Shown in pieces: positions 1-7,923 of a stretch of 64,000 nucleotides of DNA. A program made the position numbers and the translations under genes. Source of the DNA: Bacteroidota bacterium. GTDB lineage: Bacteria > Bacteroidota > Bacteroidia > Bacteroidales > Prolixibacteraceae. The first letter of the stretch is position 1, and the number at the start of each line of letters is the position of its first letter. Under the pieces are notes generated by a model. The model searched no databases. It had not been told where the DNA came from and saw nothing but the letters and a program-made list of their open reading frames with translations. The stretch spans positions 29,344 to 93,343 of the forward strand of contig JAUYMU010000056.1 in NCBI GenBank assembly GCA_030698405.1. The letters are read 5' to 3'.

Positions 1-1
1 G

Positions 2-223
2 AAAAGCAAGCCTGAACCGGATGTTTTTTTGCTGGCAGCCCGAAAATTGGGAGTTTTACCCAAGGATTGCATGGTTGTGGAAGATTCTGCAAACGGCATC
101 AAAGCAGCCCAGGCCGCCGGAATGAGTTGTGTTGCTTATCAGGGTTCCGGAGTAAATCCGCAGAGTCAAAAGGAAGCGGATGCAGTTGTCAAAAGTTACG
201 GGCAATTGGAGATGATGCTTTAA
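2..223 (+). CDS. HAD-superfamily hydrolase, beta-phosphoglucomutase-like (3' part only)
   Basis: The open frame enters from the left edge, so only the C-terminal 73 residues are present. They read KPEPDVFLLAA, then LGVLPKDC and VVEDSANGIKAA, which are HAD motif III (Lys of KPEPD) and motif IV (the acidic pair in VVEDS). This arrangement is typical of sugar-phosphate phosphatases and beta-phosphoglucomutases, which use an aspartyl-phosphate intermediate; that Asp would lie outside the window. The substrate cannot be read from this piece. It is convergent with the S9 peptidase gene, with only six bases between the stop codons. Confidence 0.9.
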   Translation, partial: KSKPEPDVFLLAARKLGVLPKDCMVVEDSANGIKAAQAAGMSCVAYQGSGVNPQSQKEADAVVKSYGQLEMML

Positions 224-229
224 TTTTCC

Positions 230-3025
230 TTAATATCCCAATTCTTTCCCTTTCCTAATCGCCGGTATTCCATATTGCATCCATGCCGGCATTTGTTCGC
301 CTTTCAGGTAATGATCGAAAAACTGTTTCATGCGGATGGTTAAATCCATGCGGTTGGCCCAGCTTTCGGCCTTTAGGTTATGCTCTTCGTTGTTATAGGT
401 CAGCATCCAAACAGGTTTGTTCAGGCGGCGCATGGCCGTAAATAGTTCAATCCCCTGATACCAAGGAACAGCTCCATCGTTGTCGTTGTGCATGATGAGC
501 AGTGGTGTTTTTATTTTCGGCACATAAAACAAAGGTGAGTTTTCGATGTATTGCAGCGGTTTTTCCCACAATGTTCCGCCAATCCGGCTTTGCGATTGCT
601 CATATTGAAACATGCGCGAGCGCCCGGATTCCCAGCGGATTCCTCCATACGCGCTGGTCATGTTGCTGACAGGTGCGCCAGCCATTGCTGCGGTAAACAT
701 GTTGGTTTGGGTAATGAGCCATGCTGCCTGGTATCCGCCCCAGCTTTGGCCCTGAATGCCTATTTTATTCCGGTCGATAAACGGCGACATGCTGGCAACA
801 AACTGGGTTCCGCTAACCACCGCATCAAAAGCTGACTGTCCCGGATAACCTTCGTCATAAGGGATATCAGGAACAAAAACAATGTAATCGTTGCTCGCGA
901 AAAACGTGCGGTTAACAGTTGACCGGGAGGGCGAGGGAGCTGTATAAGTATGCAGGTTATCGGCACTCCGCTCGTAAAAATATACCACCATCGGGTATTT
1001 TCTGTCAAGGTCAATTGTTTCAGGAAAATACAGCAAACCTTCAAGCGGTTTTCCGGAGAAAGAATCCCAGTGAACCAAACGGACAACCGGCCAAACGAAC
1101 GATTTTTGCTGCGGATTGGAATCAGAGAGCCTGCGGCGATGTTCGAACAATTGATTCCCGGTCCACACATCAGGCGATTCGTTAATGTTTTCGCGGATCC
1201 AGATCAGTTGCTCTGCATTTTTGGCCTTGGCCAGTTTTTCGAACTTGAAATTTTCCATGATCAGCAAACGCGGTTCGGTGTAGCTTCGGAAATCGGCACT
1301 AAAGTACCCGCCTGATTTTGTGCGTTCGTCGAAAGCTGAAACAATGACCGGCTTGTTGGTATCGATAAATTCCTCTTCCGGATCCAGTTTCAGGTAGCGA
1401 AATTTCAGGAAATTTTTTCTTCCATAGTTTCGGGTTGCACTCATGGGTACTCTGGCGCCTTCCAGATCAACCCTCCATATATCGTAACGATCGTATAAAA
1501 AAACAGTTTTGTCGTTTTCCGACCACCCGGCGATACCGTATGCGTTTGGATCTGCAGGCATATCCCAGCGTTCGTCGAAAAACGAAACCGGAATTTGGGA
1601 GCTCAGATCCAGAGCCTCCTTCGCATTTATGTCGGTTGAAAGCGAGTAATAAATGCTGTCGGCCGGATCGTACCAAACAACGTAATTTCCGCCGGGCGAT
1701 AACGAAACCAGTGATTTATCCTTTGCAATTATTCTCTTTGTTCCGGTTTCCAAATCAATCAGGTAATAGTCTGCATTTGGTTTGCCCGACCAAGATGACT
1801 CCAGTTTATAGGGTGAAGGATCAGTTCCAAGCGCAAAACGGCCATTCCCCTTCTGTATGGTTTTGACATCGCGAACAACCGGATCTCCCAATTGAATAAA
1901 TTTGTCTTTATCGATGAGGTAAACCGCGGCATAGCTTCGTTTCTTTTCTTTTTCAAGATTGATTTTCTGCTCGGGTTGCAACTCCTTGTCATTCCATGAC
2001 CAAATGTCGAGTATTGGTTTTTCATCTTCCAAAAGAGAGTCCTTTGGTTCGGCTTGAGGCTTTCTGTTTGTTCCGAAGAAAATACGCTGGCCATTATCTG
2101 AAAACGAAAGTTCTGCAAATTCTGAAGGAGCCCAGCCAAGCGGCATTCCTTGTACTTCAGGAATGACAACAGGTTTTGGTTCGCCGGAAGTCAGCGATCC
2201 GTAATATAAACTGAAAACTTTTTCCTTGATGGTATCATTCGAAAACAGAAATCCGTATTTGCCGCCTTGCTGATCGGAAGTGATCTTTTTAGCTGTTCCA
2301 ATTTTGTTAAATATGGTGAATGGTTTTCTTTTGTCGGTGTCAAAAACCACGATTTCGGTGCGATCGACCGAATCTTTGGCCTGGCGGATAAACGTGACAC
2401 TGTGCCCAAGCGGTGCATAATAATATTCGGTTACATTCTGAAAGCAAACCGTATCTCCGGAAGCTGCATGAAACAGAACCAACTGGTATTTGGTGTCGGT
2501 TGAGGTATCTCTGTTTTTTTTCTCAGCCGGATCCTTCGCTTTTTTCGGTTTTTTCATGTCGGTTAGAAATGCTACCCATCGGGCATTTTCTTTGGGAACT
2601 GAATATTGTTTCAGGTTGGGAAATGCATAAGCTTTGTGTCGCCTGTTAACCAATATTCCCAGACTGTCTTTGGGCATTTCTTCTTTTTTGAGCTTTTTCT
2701 TTTTTGCACTCCTGATTGAGTCTTCGGGCTGTTTTATTTTGTAAACGATGAAGTCAGATCCAGCAGAAAACTGTGCATCGAATCCTCTGCTGATCGTATC
2801 CGATTTTTTCCCATCGGTCGATTTTATGATCAGGTTCCCATCGCCTTTTTGCGGGTTTAACTCGAATGCAGCCAGTTTACCATCGTTCGAAACAATCGGT
2901 TTGTTCAATACTTTCCATGCGGCAAAGTCATCTGTCGAAAGTGGCTTTTTATCTGTTTTCTGGGCATTCAGATTCAGCGAAACAAAAAAAGTACAAATCA
3001 GAAATATTAAACCGGCTCGTTTCAT
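230..3025 (-). CDS. secreted S9 (prolyl oligopeptidase family) peptidase
   Basis: 931 residues with an N-terminal signal peptide (MKRAGLIFLICTFFVSLNLNA). The long middle part is a divergent beta-propeller; the C-terminal alpha/beta-hydrolase domain carries the nucleophile in GQSWGGY (Ser near 761), an acid in HNDNDGAVP (Asp near 850) and the His in NEEHNL (near 882). It probably cleaves peptides in the periplasm; specificity is unknown. The start is fixed by the conserved leader element, which ends exactly at this ATG. It stands alone, with its own promoter-like -7 box at 3138-3145. The first codons (ATGAAACGAGCC) by chance resemble the beginning of the leader element itself. Confidence 0.93.
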   Translation of the reverse strand: MKRAGLIFLICTFFVSLNLNAQKTDKKPLSTDDFAAWKVLNKPIVSNDGKLAAFELNPQKGDGNLIIKSTDGKKSDTISRGFDAQFSAGSDFIVYKIKQPEDSIRSAKKKKLKKEEMPKDSLGILVNRRHKAYAFPNLKQYSVPKENARWVAFLTDMKKPKKAKDPAEKKNRDTSTDTKYQLVLFHAASGDTVCFQNVTEYYYAPLGHSVTFIRQAKDSVDRTEIVVFDTDKRKPFTIFNKIGTAKKITSDQQGGKYGFLFSNDTIKEKVFSLYYGSLTSGEPKPVVIPEVQGMPLGWAPSEFAELSFSDNGQRIFFGTNRKPQAEPKDSLLEDEKPILDIWSWNDKELQPEQKINLEKEKKRSYAAVYLIDKDKFIQLGDPVVRDVKTIQKGNGRFALGTDPSPYKLESSWSGKPNADYYLIDLETGTKRIIAKDKSLVSLSPGGNYVVWYDPADSIYYSLSTDINAKEALDLSSQIPVSFFDERWDMPADPNAYGIAGWSENDKTVFLYDRYDIWRVDLEGARVPMSATRNYGRKNFLKFRYLKLDPEEEFIDTNKPVIVSAFDERTKSGGYFSADFRSYTEPRLLIMENFKFEKLAKAKNAEQLIWIRENINESPDVWTGNQLFEHRRRLSDSNPQQKSFVWPVVRLVHWDSFSGKPLEGLLYFPETIDLDRKYPMVVYFYERSADNLHTYTAPSPSRSTVNRTFFASNDYIVFVPDIPYDEGYPGQSAFDAVVSGTQFVASMSPFIDRNKIGIQGQSWGGYQAAWLITQTNMFTAAMAGAPVSNMTSAYGGIRWESGRSRMFQYEQSQSRIGGTLWEKPLQYIENSPLFYVPKIKTPLLIMHNDNDGAVPWYQGIELFTAMRRLNKPVWMLTYNNEEHNLKAESWANRMDLTIRMKQFFDHYLKGEQMPAWMQYGIPAIRKGKELGY

Positions 3026-3113
3026 GTGTTTATAATTTGTTTTTTAATTGCCACATGGAACTCCCAAATAATCATCCTCCTGTGTGAGAAAGATTTTCTC
3101 ATGGTCGTTTCAT
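3026..3113 (-). promoter_or_regulatory. conserved structured leader RNA, copy A
   Basis: First of three copies of a conserved 5' leader (others at 7642-7732 and 34009-34098). Read on the minus strand, GAAACGACC near the 5' end can pair with GGGAGTTCC, with a tandem G.A mismatch in the middle. Inside lies the hairpin TGAGAAA-ATC-TTTCTCA. CACA after the hairpin can pair with TGTG just 3' of the outer stem, giving a pseudoknot. The A-rich tail leads directly into the ATG of the S9 peptidase. The hairpin sequence differs completely from copies B and C but still pairs, which supports an RNA function. Family not recognised. Confidence 0.75.
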
Positions 3114-3137
3114 AAAAGATCTTTCAAAGTTGGTTTT

Positions 3138-3145
3138 CAAAGATA
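3138..3145 (-). promoter_or_regulatory. -7 promoter box before leader A
   Basis: On the minus strand the sequence is TATCTTTG, a perfect match to the Bacteroidota -7 consensus TAnnTTTG. A start about seven bases downstream would place the whole leader RNA copy A in the transcript of the S9 peptidase. No well-spaced -33 TTG is visible. Confidence 0.5.
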
Positions 3146-3283
3146 AGGTTTGAACTGCTGCAAAAGAAACAGTTTTACAACATTAAAACAGCTGGAAAGG
3201 AATTTACCATTAAGGTAGTGAGAGAACTTTTTGTGTTCGCTGTGCCAAGGGTCGGAGCTCGTGTATCCGTTTCTGTTTTTTTC

Positions 3284-3291
3284 TATCTTTG
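3284..3291 (+). promoter_or_regulatory. -7 promoter box before the MNT nucleotidyltransferase
   Basis: TATCTTTG on the plus strand matches TAnnTTTG and lies 29 bases before the ATG at 3320. The stretch 3146-3283 between the two divergent promoters holds nothing else I recognise. Confidence 0.45.
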
Positions 3292-3319
3292 GTGAAGCAA
3301 TCAAACATGTTTTTGTTTT

Positions 3320-3643
3320 ATGACAGAAAAAGATTCAAATATCGCCAGAATGATCAGTTCCCGGATAAAGTTAAAAGATCCAAATGCAGAAGTCATTCTG
3401 TTTGGTTCCCATGCACGTGGTCAGGCAACAGAAGAATCTGATTGGGATATTCTGATTTTGATTGACCGTCCCAAAGCAAATAGAACAGTTGAAGACAAAT
3501 ACAGGAATGAACTATTTCTGCTGGAACTGGAAATTGGCGAACCGATTTCAACTTTTGTGTATTCCAAAGCCGATTGGGAAACAAAGTATATCTACACTCC
3601 GCTTTATAAAAACATTAAAGATGAAGGAGTGATACTTGTATGA
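3320..3643 (+). CDS. MNT-type minimal nucleotidyltransferase
   Basis: 107 residues of the Pol-beta nucleotidyltransferase fold. VILFGSHARGQATEESDWDILI gives the GSxARG signature and the two metal-binding Asp residues (DWD). Such proteins are normally the antitoxin partner in HEPN/MNT modules, where MNT modifies and silences the HEPN RNase. No HEPN gene follows here: the stop overlaps (ATGA) a 10-codon ORF that runs into the 3' end of the convergent LytTR gene. A second gene of the same family, with a similar C-terminus (YKNVKREGVLL against YKNIKDEGVILV), sits at 45373-45690. Substrate and current role are unknown. Confidence 0.85.
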   Translation: MTEKDSNIARMISSRIKLKDPNAEVILFGSHARGQATEESDWDILILIDRPKANRTVEDKYRNELFLLELEIGEPISTFVYSKADWETKYIYTPLYKNIKDEGVILV

Positions 3644-3672
3644 CAGATTCTACAAATCCAGCCATTCCTTAA
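3640..3672 (+). other. 10-codon ORF overlapping the MNT stop
   Basis: The ATG shares bases with the MNT stop codon (ATGA) and reads MTDSTNPAIP then TAA, antisense to the last codons of the LytTR gene. This is where a HEPN gene would normally start. It may be a remnant or chance; coding is unproven. Confidence 0.25.
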
Positions 3673-4417
3673 ACCCAGCCACTTTGTCGCGGCTAACAAT
3701 GATACTTTCTTCGTTAGGTTTTTTTAATTTGATTTTCAGGCGGCTGTTTGAATACACAACAATGTCGGCAATCGATTGATTGCTCAGGATGTATTTTCGG
3801 TTGATACGGAAGAACTTTCGTTCGTCAACCATTTCCGAAATACGGTCGAGCGAATAATCAACCAGGTAAGTTCTGAAATCGGCGGTACACAGGTAGGTTG
3901 CTTTTTCGAGGCTGTAAAAAAAGAGAATGTCTTCTACCGGAATGGATTTCAGGTGTTCGCCCACTTTAATTACAAACCGGGTTTTGTATTGTTTCCTGAT
4001 CATTTCCTTTACCTTGTTCAGCAACTCAATTGTGATTGTTGGCGCTTCCTGAATATTGCTGTTTTGGTTACTGAATTTTTGGAAAGCAGCTTCCAACTCA
4101 TTATAGGCAATTGGTTTAAGCAGGTAATCAACACTGTTTACCTTGAAAGCTTTTATGGCATATTCCTCATAAGCCGTGGTGAAAATTACCGGACAAGGAA
4201 CTTTTACGCGATCAAAAATCTCGAAGCTCAAACCGTCGGCCAGTTGAATATCCATAAAAACCAGATCGGGCGCGGCGTTTTGCTGAAACCATTCTACAGC
4301 GCCACTCACTGAATCAATTACAGAAAGAATTGAAATTTGCGAATCAAATTTCAGGATTAATTGCCGGAGCCACTCAGCAGCAGGCTTTTCGTCTTCAATG
4401 ATAAGTACTTTATACAT
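3650..4417 (-). CDS. LytTR-family response regulator
   Basis: 255 residues. N-terminal receiver (about 1-120) with acidic pocket IIEDE, phosphoacceptor Asp in VFMDIQL, and the conserved Lys in YLLKPI. The C-terminal LytTR DNA-binding domain (about 145-255) contains FFYSLEKATYL and FFRINRKYILS. It is co-transcribed with the LytS-type kinase four bases upstream, its obvious partner. Target promoters are not known; LytTR proteins bind direct repeats, often in front of secretion or transport genes. The neighbouring TonB-dependent receptor is one possible target, but this is a guess. Confidence 0.93.
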   Translation of the reverse strand: MYKVLIIEDEKPAAEWLRQLILKFDSQISILSVIDSVSGAVEWFQQNAAPDLVFMDIQLADGLSFEIFDRVKVPCPVIFTTAYEEYAIKAFKVNSVDYLLKPIAYNELEAAFQKFSNQNSNIQEAPTITIELLNKVKEMIRKQYKTRFVIKVGEHLKSIPVEDILFFYSLEKATYLCTADFRTYLVDYSLDRISEMVDERKFFRINRKYILSNQSIADIVVYSNSRLKIKLKKPNEESIIVSRDKVAGFKEWLDL

Positions 4418-4421
4418 GATT

Positions 4422-5462
4422 CTAATTGGTTAACAGTGGAATACGTACCCGAAAATGCTCTGAATTGAAATTGATGGTTATTTCCTTTTCAGTAAAAAAT
4501 TTGTATCGGTCGCTGATATTTTTAATTCCCGTTCCGGAACCTTCTGATCCTGATTTTTTCTGAAGCCGGTTTTCTACCACAAGATACTGGTCGTCAGTCG
4601 TGAAAATGCGAATTTTCAAAGGTTTTTTATCTGATATTTCGTTGTGTTTGATGGCATTTTCGACCAGCATTTGCAGGGATAAAGGTATCACTTTGAGATT
4701 TTTGGCGCTGACATCAATTTGTACATCCAGATTTGTTCCAAACCTTATTTTCTGTAAAAAAATGTACGATTCCAGAAATTTCAATTCGGTTTCGAGTGCC
4801 ACCAGTTCCTGGTCTTTCTGATCGAGAACATAGCGGTAAACTTCAGAGAGCTGTTTCACAAATTCTATCGCTTTTTCAGGATTGGTGCTGATGAGCGAAG
4901 TCAGTGAATTCAGGTTATTGAAAAGAAAATGTGGGTTTACCTGGCTTTTCAGTGTTTCATATTGCAGCGCCAGTTGTTCGCGTTTGAGTTTTTCCTGTTG
5001 AACGGCTGCCTCTTTCCAGTTTTTGAAAAACATGAGTGCATTGGAACCCAATGAACCAACAACAATAAAGCTGAAAGCAATCTTAACCATGAAAAAGCCG
5101 CGGTCAAGAAAATAACCGGTGGTGATTTGTTCATGCGCAAACAGACCATTCAGTATAATAGCCACAACTATTATCGTCAACGAAAGGGCAATCGTGATCA
5201 GGGTTTGTACGATTAATCGTTTGAGTGGAAAATGCAGCCATGGTAGTTTCCGGTCAAGAGTATAAACCATCGCTGTTAATGCAATCATAAATGTACCCCC
5301 GACGAGTACAGAGTTTGCGGAGCTGTACAGAAACATCCGGAAAGTGAAGGCCTCTCCCCGGAGAACGATTAACATGATCACGTTTCCCATTGCAATTAAC
5401 AACAGAATAAAAGCGGGAACTTGCCAGATGAGTTTTTTGTATTGGATTTTTGTATTTGTCAT
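4422..5462 (-). CDS. LytS-type sensor histidine kinase
   Basis: 346 residues. Four hydrophobic helices fill roughly residues 15-140, followed by a coiled linker and the His_kinase domain. The H-box is VNPHFLFNNLNSL (phosphorylated His near 180), the N-box MLVENAIKHNEI, and a G-box GTGIKNISDRY. It is a membrane kinase lacking a large periplasmic sensor, so it probably detects a signal within the membrane. It is the first gene of a two-gene operon with the LytTR regulator. Confidence 0.93.
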   Translation of the reverse strand: MTNTKIQYKKLIWQVPAFILLLIAMGNVIMLIVLRGEAFTFRMFLYSSANSVLVGGTFMIALTAMVYTLDRKLPWLHFPLKRLIVQTLITIALSLTIIVVAIILNGLFAHEQITTGYFLDRGFFMVKIAFSFIVVGSLGSNALMFFKNWKEAAVQQEKLKREQLALQYETLKSQVNPHFLFNNLNSLTSLISTNPEKAIEFVKQLSEVYRYVLDQKDQELVALETELKFLESYIFLQKIRFGTNLDVQIDVSAKNLKVIPLSLQMLVENAIKHNEISDKKPLKIRIFTTDDQYLVVENRLQKKSGSEGSGTGIKNISDRYKFFTEKEITINFNSEHFRVRIPLLTN

Positions 5463-5508
5463 TGGTCGGAAAATGGTGTTTGTTTTTTGTCGAAAGTACT
5501 GAATAAAA

Positions 5509-7641
5509 TTACAACATAATTGATACGAGCAAAATAACCTGCCTTACAAAAGGCGACTTGATGGGAGTTGATTCATATTTCCCGGCAGCATTTGGCGTGT
5601 TTGCAAAATTGTAGCCATAAACATTGTCAAATCCGGCCAGGTTGTTAACCATCAGGTGCAACACCGATTGTTTCCCGAACAGTTCCATCAGGTGAGTCAG
5701 GCTTAAACTGATGTCGTTGTAGGTCTGGGTTTTGGCATTCATGAAACCCGGAATATTTGGATCGTGGTATGGACGGCTGCTGGCAAACGAATAAGTTACC
5801 GAAGCATATGTTCGGAGTGGCGGGAGAAACCGTTTGTAAACCACAGACAAGTTGTGTTCCGATACATAATTTGGAATAGCTGTCACCGGGAAATCTTTGT
5901 AGTTGCGCCGGGCATTGATCCACGAATACGAAATCCAGTAATCGGTTAAATCAAAGGTTTCCTTGTCGCGCCAGAAAATGTCGATTCCTTCTGCATGGCC
6001 GCTTCCAGCGTTGTTGTAATCCAACGGATTGGTTGCAAGTGGCTGGTCGAATTTTACCAGATTGTCGTACTTTTTCAGATATCCTTCTATCCTGAAGGTT
6101 TTCAGATCCGTCATGTATTGCCAGGTCATCACGGCATGTTGCGATTTTTCTGGATTTAACTGAGGCGCAAATTTCAGGTAATCGTCCTCCGGATTCTGGT
6201 GAAACTGACCACATGCCAATGAAACCTGACTGCGTTTTCCGGTTTTGTATGCTCCTGAAAAGCGCGGAACCAGCGTAGCCCCTTTCAGGAGAGAACTGTT
6301 TTCGAGCCTTCCCCCAAAACGTGTGGCAAATTTTTTCGAGAGCTTGTATTCTATTTCCGCGAAACCCGAAAGTTGATTGTTGGTAAAAGGCAACCGAAAA
6401 TTTTCACCCATCGTTATTTTTTGTTCGTAGGAAAAGTTTACCCAGTCACCGCCAAATTTCAGTTCGGTTTGTTCGTTCAAAAAATGGCTGAACCCAAGTT
6501 TCGCCTGAAGCATTTTTTTATTGGTGGCGACCTGATCATTGTCCAGATCAATTTCTTGATGGTCGTAATTCAGGGCAAGTCCCGATTTGACCATCCATTT
6601 TTCGCCCAGCATTTCGTTGTAGGTATTGTTCAGATAGACATTGTTGCTGTTCAGTAAAAGGTTTTGATTTATACCTGTTTGTGTGTTGGGATAGAGAATT
6701 CCGCTGGTACTGTTGTTGAAAGTTCCAAAGACTTTGTACAATCCGGTTTCGCTGGTTTTCTGGCGGTACATTACAGTTCCGTCAACTCCAACCGGACTTT
6801 TCAACCAGTCAACCTGCTGTTTGTTGATTGCATTCGAAAGAGCGCCGGTGACATAATCGCCACTGACTGAGAGTGATGACTTGTCCCAACATTTGGTAGT
6901 GGAAGCCATTACCCCGACGGTCATGATTGAAATGCTGGACTGATTTTCGGTTTCAATGGAATTGGTTTTCATATCCACAATGGAAGATAAAGCTTGTCCA
7001 TATTCGGCAGAATAGGCGCCCGTGCTGAACAAAGTTCCGCTGAAAAGCATAGGCGAAAAACGCCCGCGGGTTGGCATATCGGGCATTTTCGACATGTACG
7101 GAGAGGAAACCAGCATTCCGTCCATAAACGTCTTGGTTTCGTAGCCTTCGCCACCTCTGACGAAAACCCTTCCGTCTTCGCCCACTTTCTGGACTCCGGG
7201 CAGTGTGCCAAGAGCGCCAAAAATATCGCCTTGCGCGCTGGGCGTTGTGGCAACATCAAGCATCCGCAGAATCACTGCTTTCTTCTCGTCGCCCGCTTCA
7301 AATGATCCGGCATTGATCACCACTTCGTCAATCTGATCGTCGGATTCCTGCAAAACAATGTTCAGGATAATTGTTTTTGTACTGTCCAGATCCAGCTTCC
7401 GGAGAAATGGTTTGTAGCCAATAAATGTAACTGAAAGCTGCTGAGCGCCTTTCCTGCCGGTATTAAAACTGAAATTACCAAGGCTGTCGGCAGTGGTTCC
7501 GTCATAAGTTTCCTGAAGAAAAACATTGGCTCCGGCAAGTGGTAATTTTTTTTCATCGGTAACTTTTCCTGAAATTGTTACCTGTGCAAAAGTGCCAATC
7601 TGAAGCAAAAGTAAAACGGATAAAATGAATAGAGGTTTCAT
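5509..7641 (-). CDS. TonB-dependent receptor with CarboxypepD-regulatory N-terminus
   Basis: 710 residues. Signal peptide ending in TFAQ, then a CarboxypepD_reg-like domain (ISGKVTDEKKLPLAGANVFL, about 22-105), a plug domain (LGTLPGVQKVGEDGRVFVRG, about 120-230) and a 22-strand type barrel to the C-terminus. It imports a ligand across the outer membrane using TonB energy; no SusD partner is adjacent, so a SusCD-type glycan role is not supported. Somewhat short for the family, but continuous. Preceded by leader RNA copy B, which ends exactly at the ATG. Divergent from a second TonB-dependent receptor. Confidence 0.92.
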   Translation of the reverse strand: MKPLFILSVLLLLQIGTFAQVTISGKVTDEKKLPLAGANVFLQETYDGTTADSLGNFSFNTGRKGAQQLSVTFIGYKPFLRKLDLDSTKTIILNIVLQESDDQIDEVVINAGSFEAGDEKKAVILRMLDVATTPSAQGDIFGALGTLPGVQKVGEDGRVFVRGGEGYETKTFMDGMLVSSPYMSKMPDMPTRGRFSPMLFSGTLFSTGAYSAEYGQALSSIVDMKTNSIETENQSSISIMTVGVMASTTKCWDKSSLSVSGDYVTGALSNAINKQQVDWLKSPVGVDGTVMYRQKTSETGLYKVFGTFNNSTSGILYPNTQTGINQNLLLNSNNVYLNNTYNEMLGEKWMVKSGLALNYDHQEIDLDNDQVATNKKMLQAKLGFSHFLNEQTELKFGGDWVNFSYEQKITMGENFRLPFTNNQLSGFAEIEYKLSKKFATRFGGRLENSSLLKGATLVPRFSGAYKTGKRSQVSLACGQFHQNPEDDYLKFAPQLNPEKSQHAVMTWQYMTDLKTFRIEGYLKKYDNLVKFDQPLATNPLDYNNAGSGHAEGIDIFWRDKETFDLTDYWISYSWINARRNYKDFPVTAIPNYVSEHNLSVVYKRFLPPLRTYASVTYSFASSRPYHDPNIPGFMNAKTQTYNDISLSLTHLMELFGKQSVLHLMVNNLAGFDNVYGYNFANTPNAAGKYESTPIKSPFVRQVILLVSIML

Positions 7642-7732
7642 GTGTTTATAATTTGTTTTTTAATTGTCACATGGAACTCGCCATCGAGAATCATCCGTAT
7701 GTGTCCCGATTAATCGAGATGGCTCGTTTCAT
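7642..7732 (-). promoter_or_regulatory. conserved structured leader RNA, copy B
   Basis: Second copy of the leader. On the minus strand, GAAACGAGCC pairs with GGCGAGTTCC around a tandem G.A mismatch; the inner hairpin is CTCGA-TTAA-TCGGG (one U.G pair); CACAT pairs with ATGTG as the possible pseudoknot. The 3' tail of 27 bases, from CAATT to the ATG, is identical to copies A and C. The remaining gap 7733-7923 holds an AT-rich divergent promoter region; TATTTTTG at 7911-7918 matches the -7 consensus for the plus-strand receptor but lies only five bases from its ATG. Confidence 0.75.
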
Positions 7733-7923
7733 GACTTTTTTTATTCAAATTAACGGTGGAAATGCACGGAGAAAAATTATAAAAGACCGGATCGTTGTTT
7801 GGTCAGGATGAACCGTAAAATGCGGCGATGAATTTAATTGAGAACTTAACAAAAACTTTCACTCAGAAACAATTTATAGACTTCTGAACAGTTAATTATA
7901 GCAGAAATATTATTTTTGCCGGC

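Noticed and set aside
3101..3113. Small ORFs beginning ATGAAACGA inside leader copies A-C
   Set aside because: The ORFs have different lengths (4, 14 and 11 codons) and copy C lacks the ATG; the paired structure, not the peptide, is conserved.
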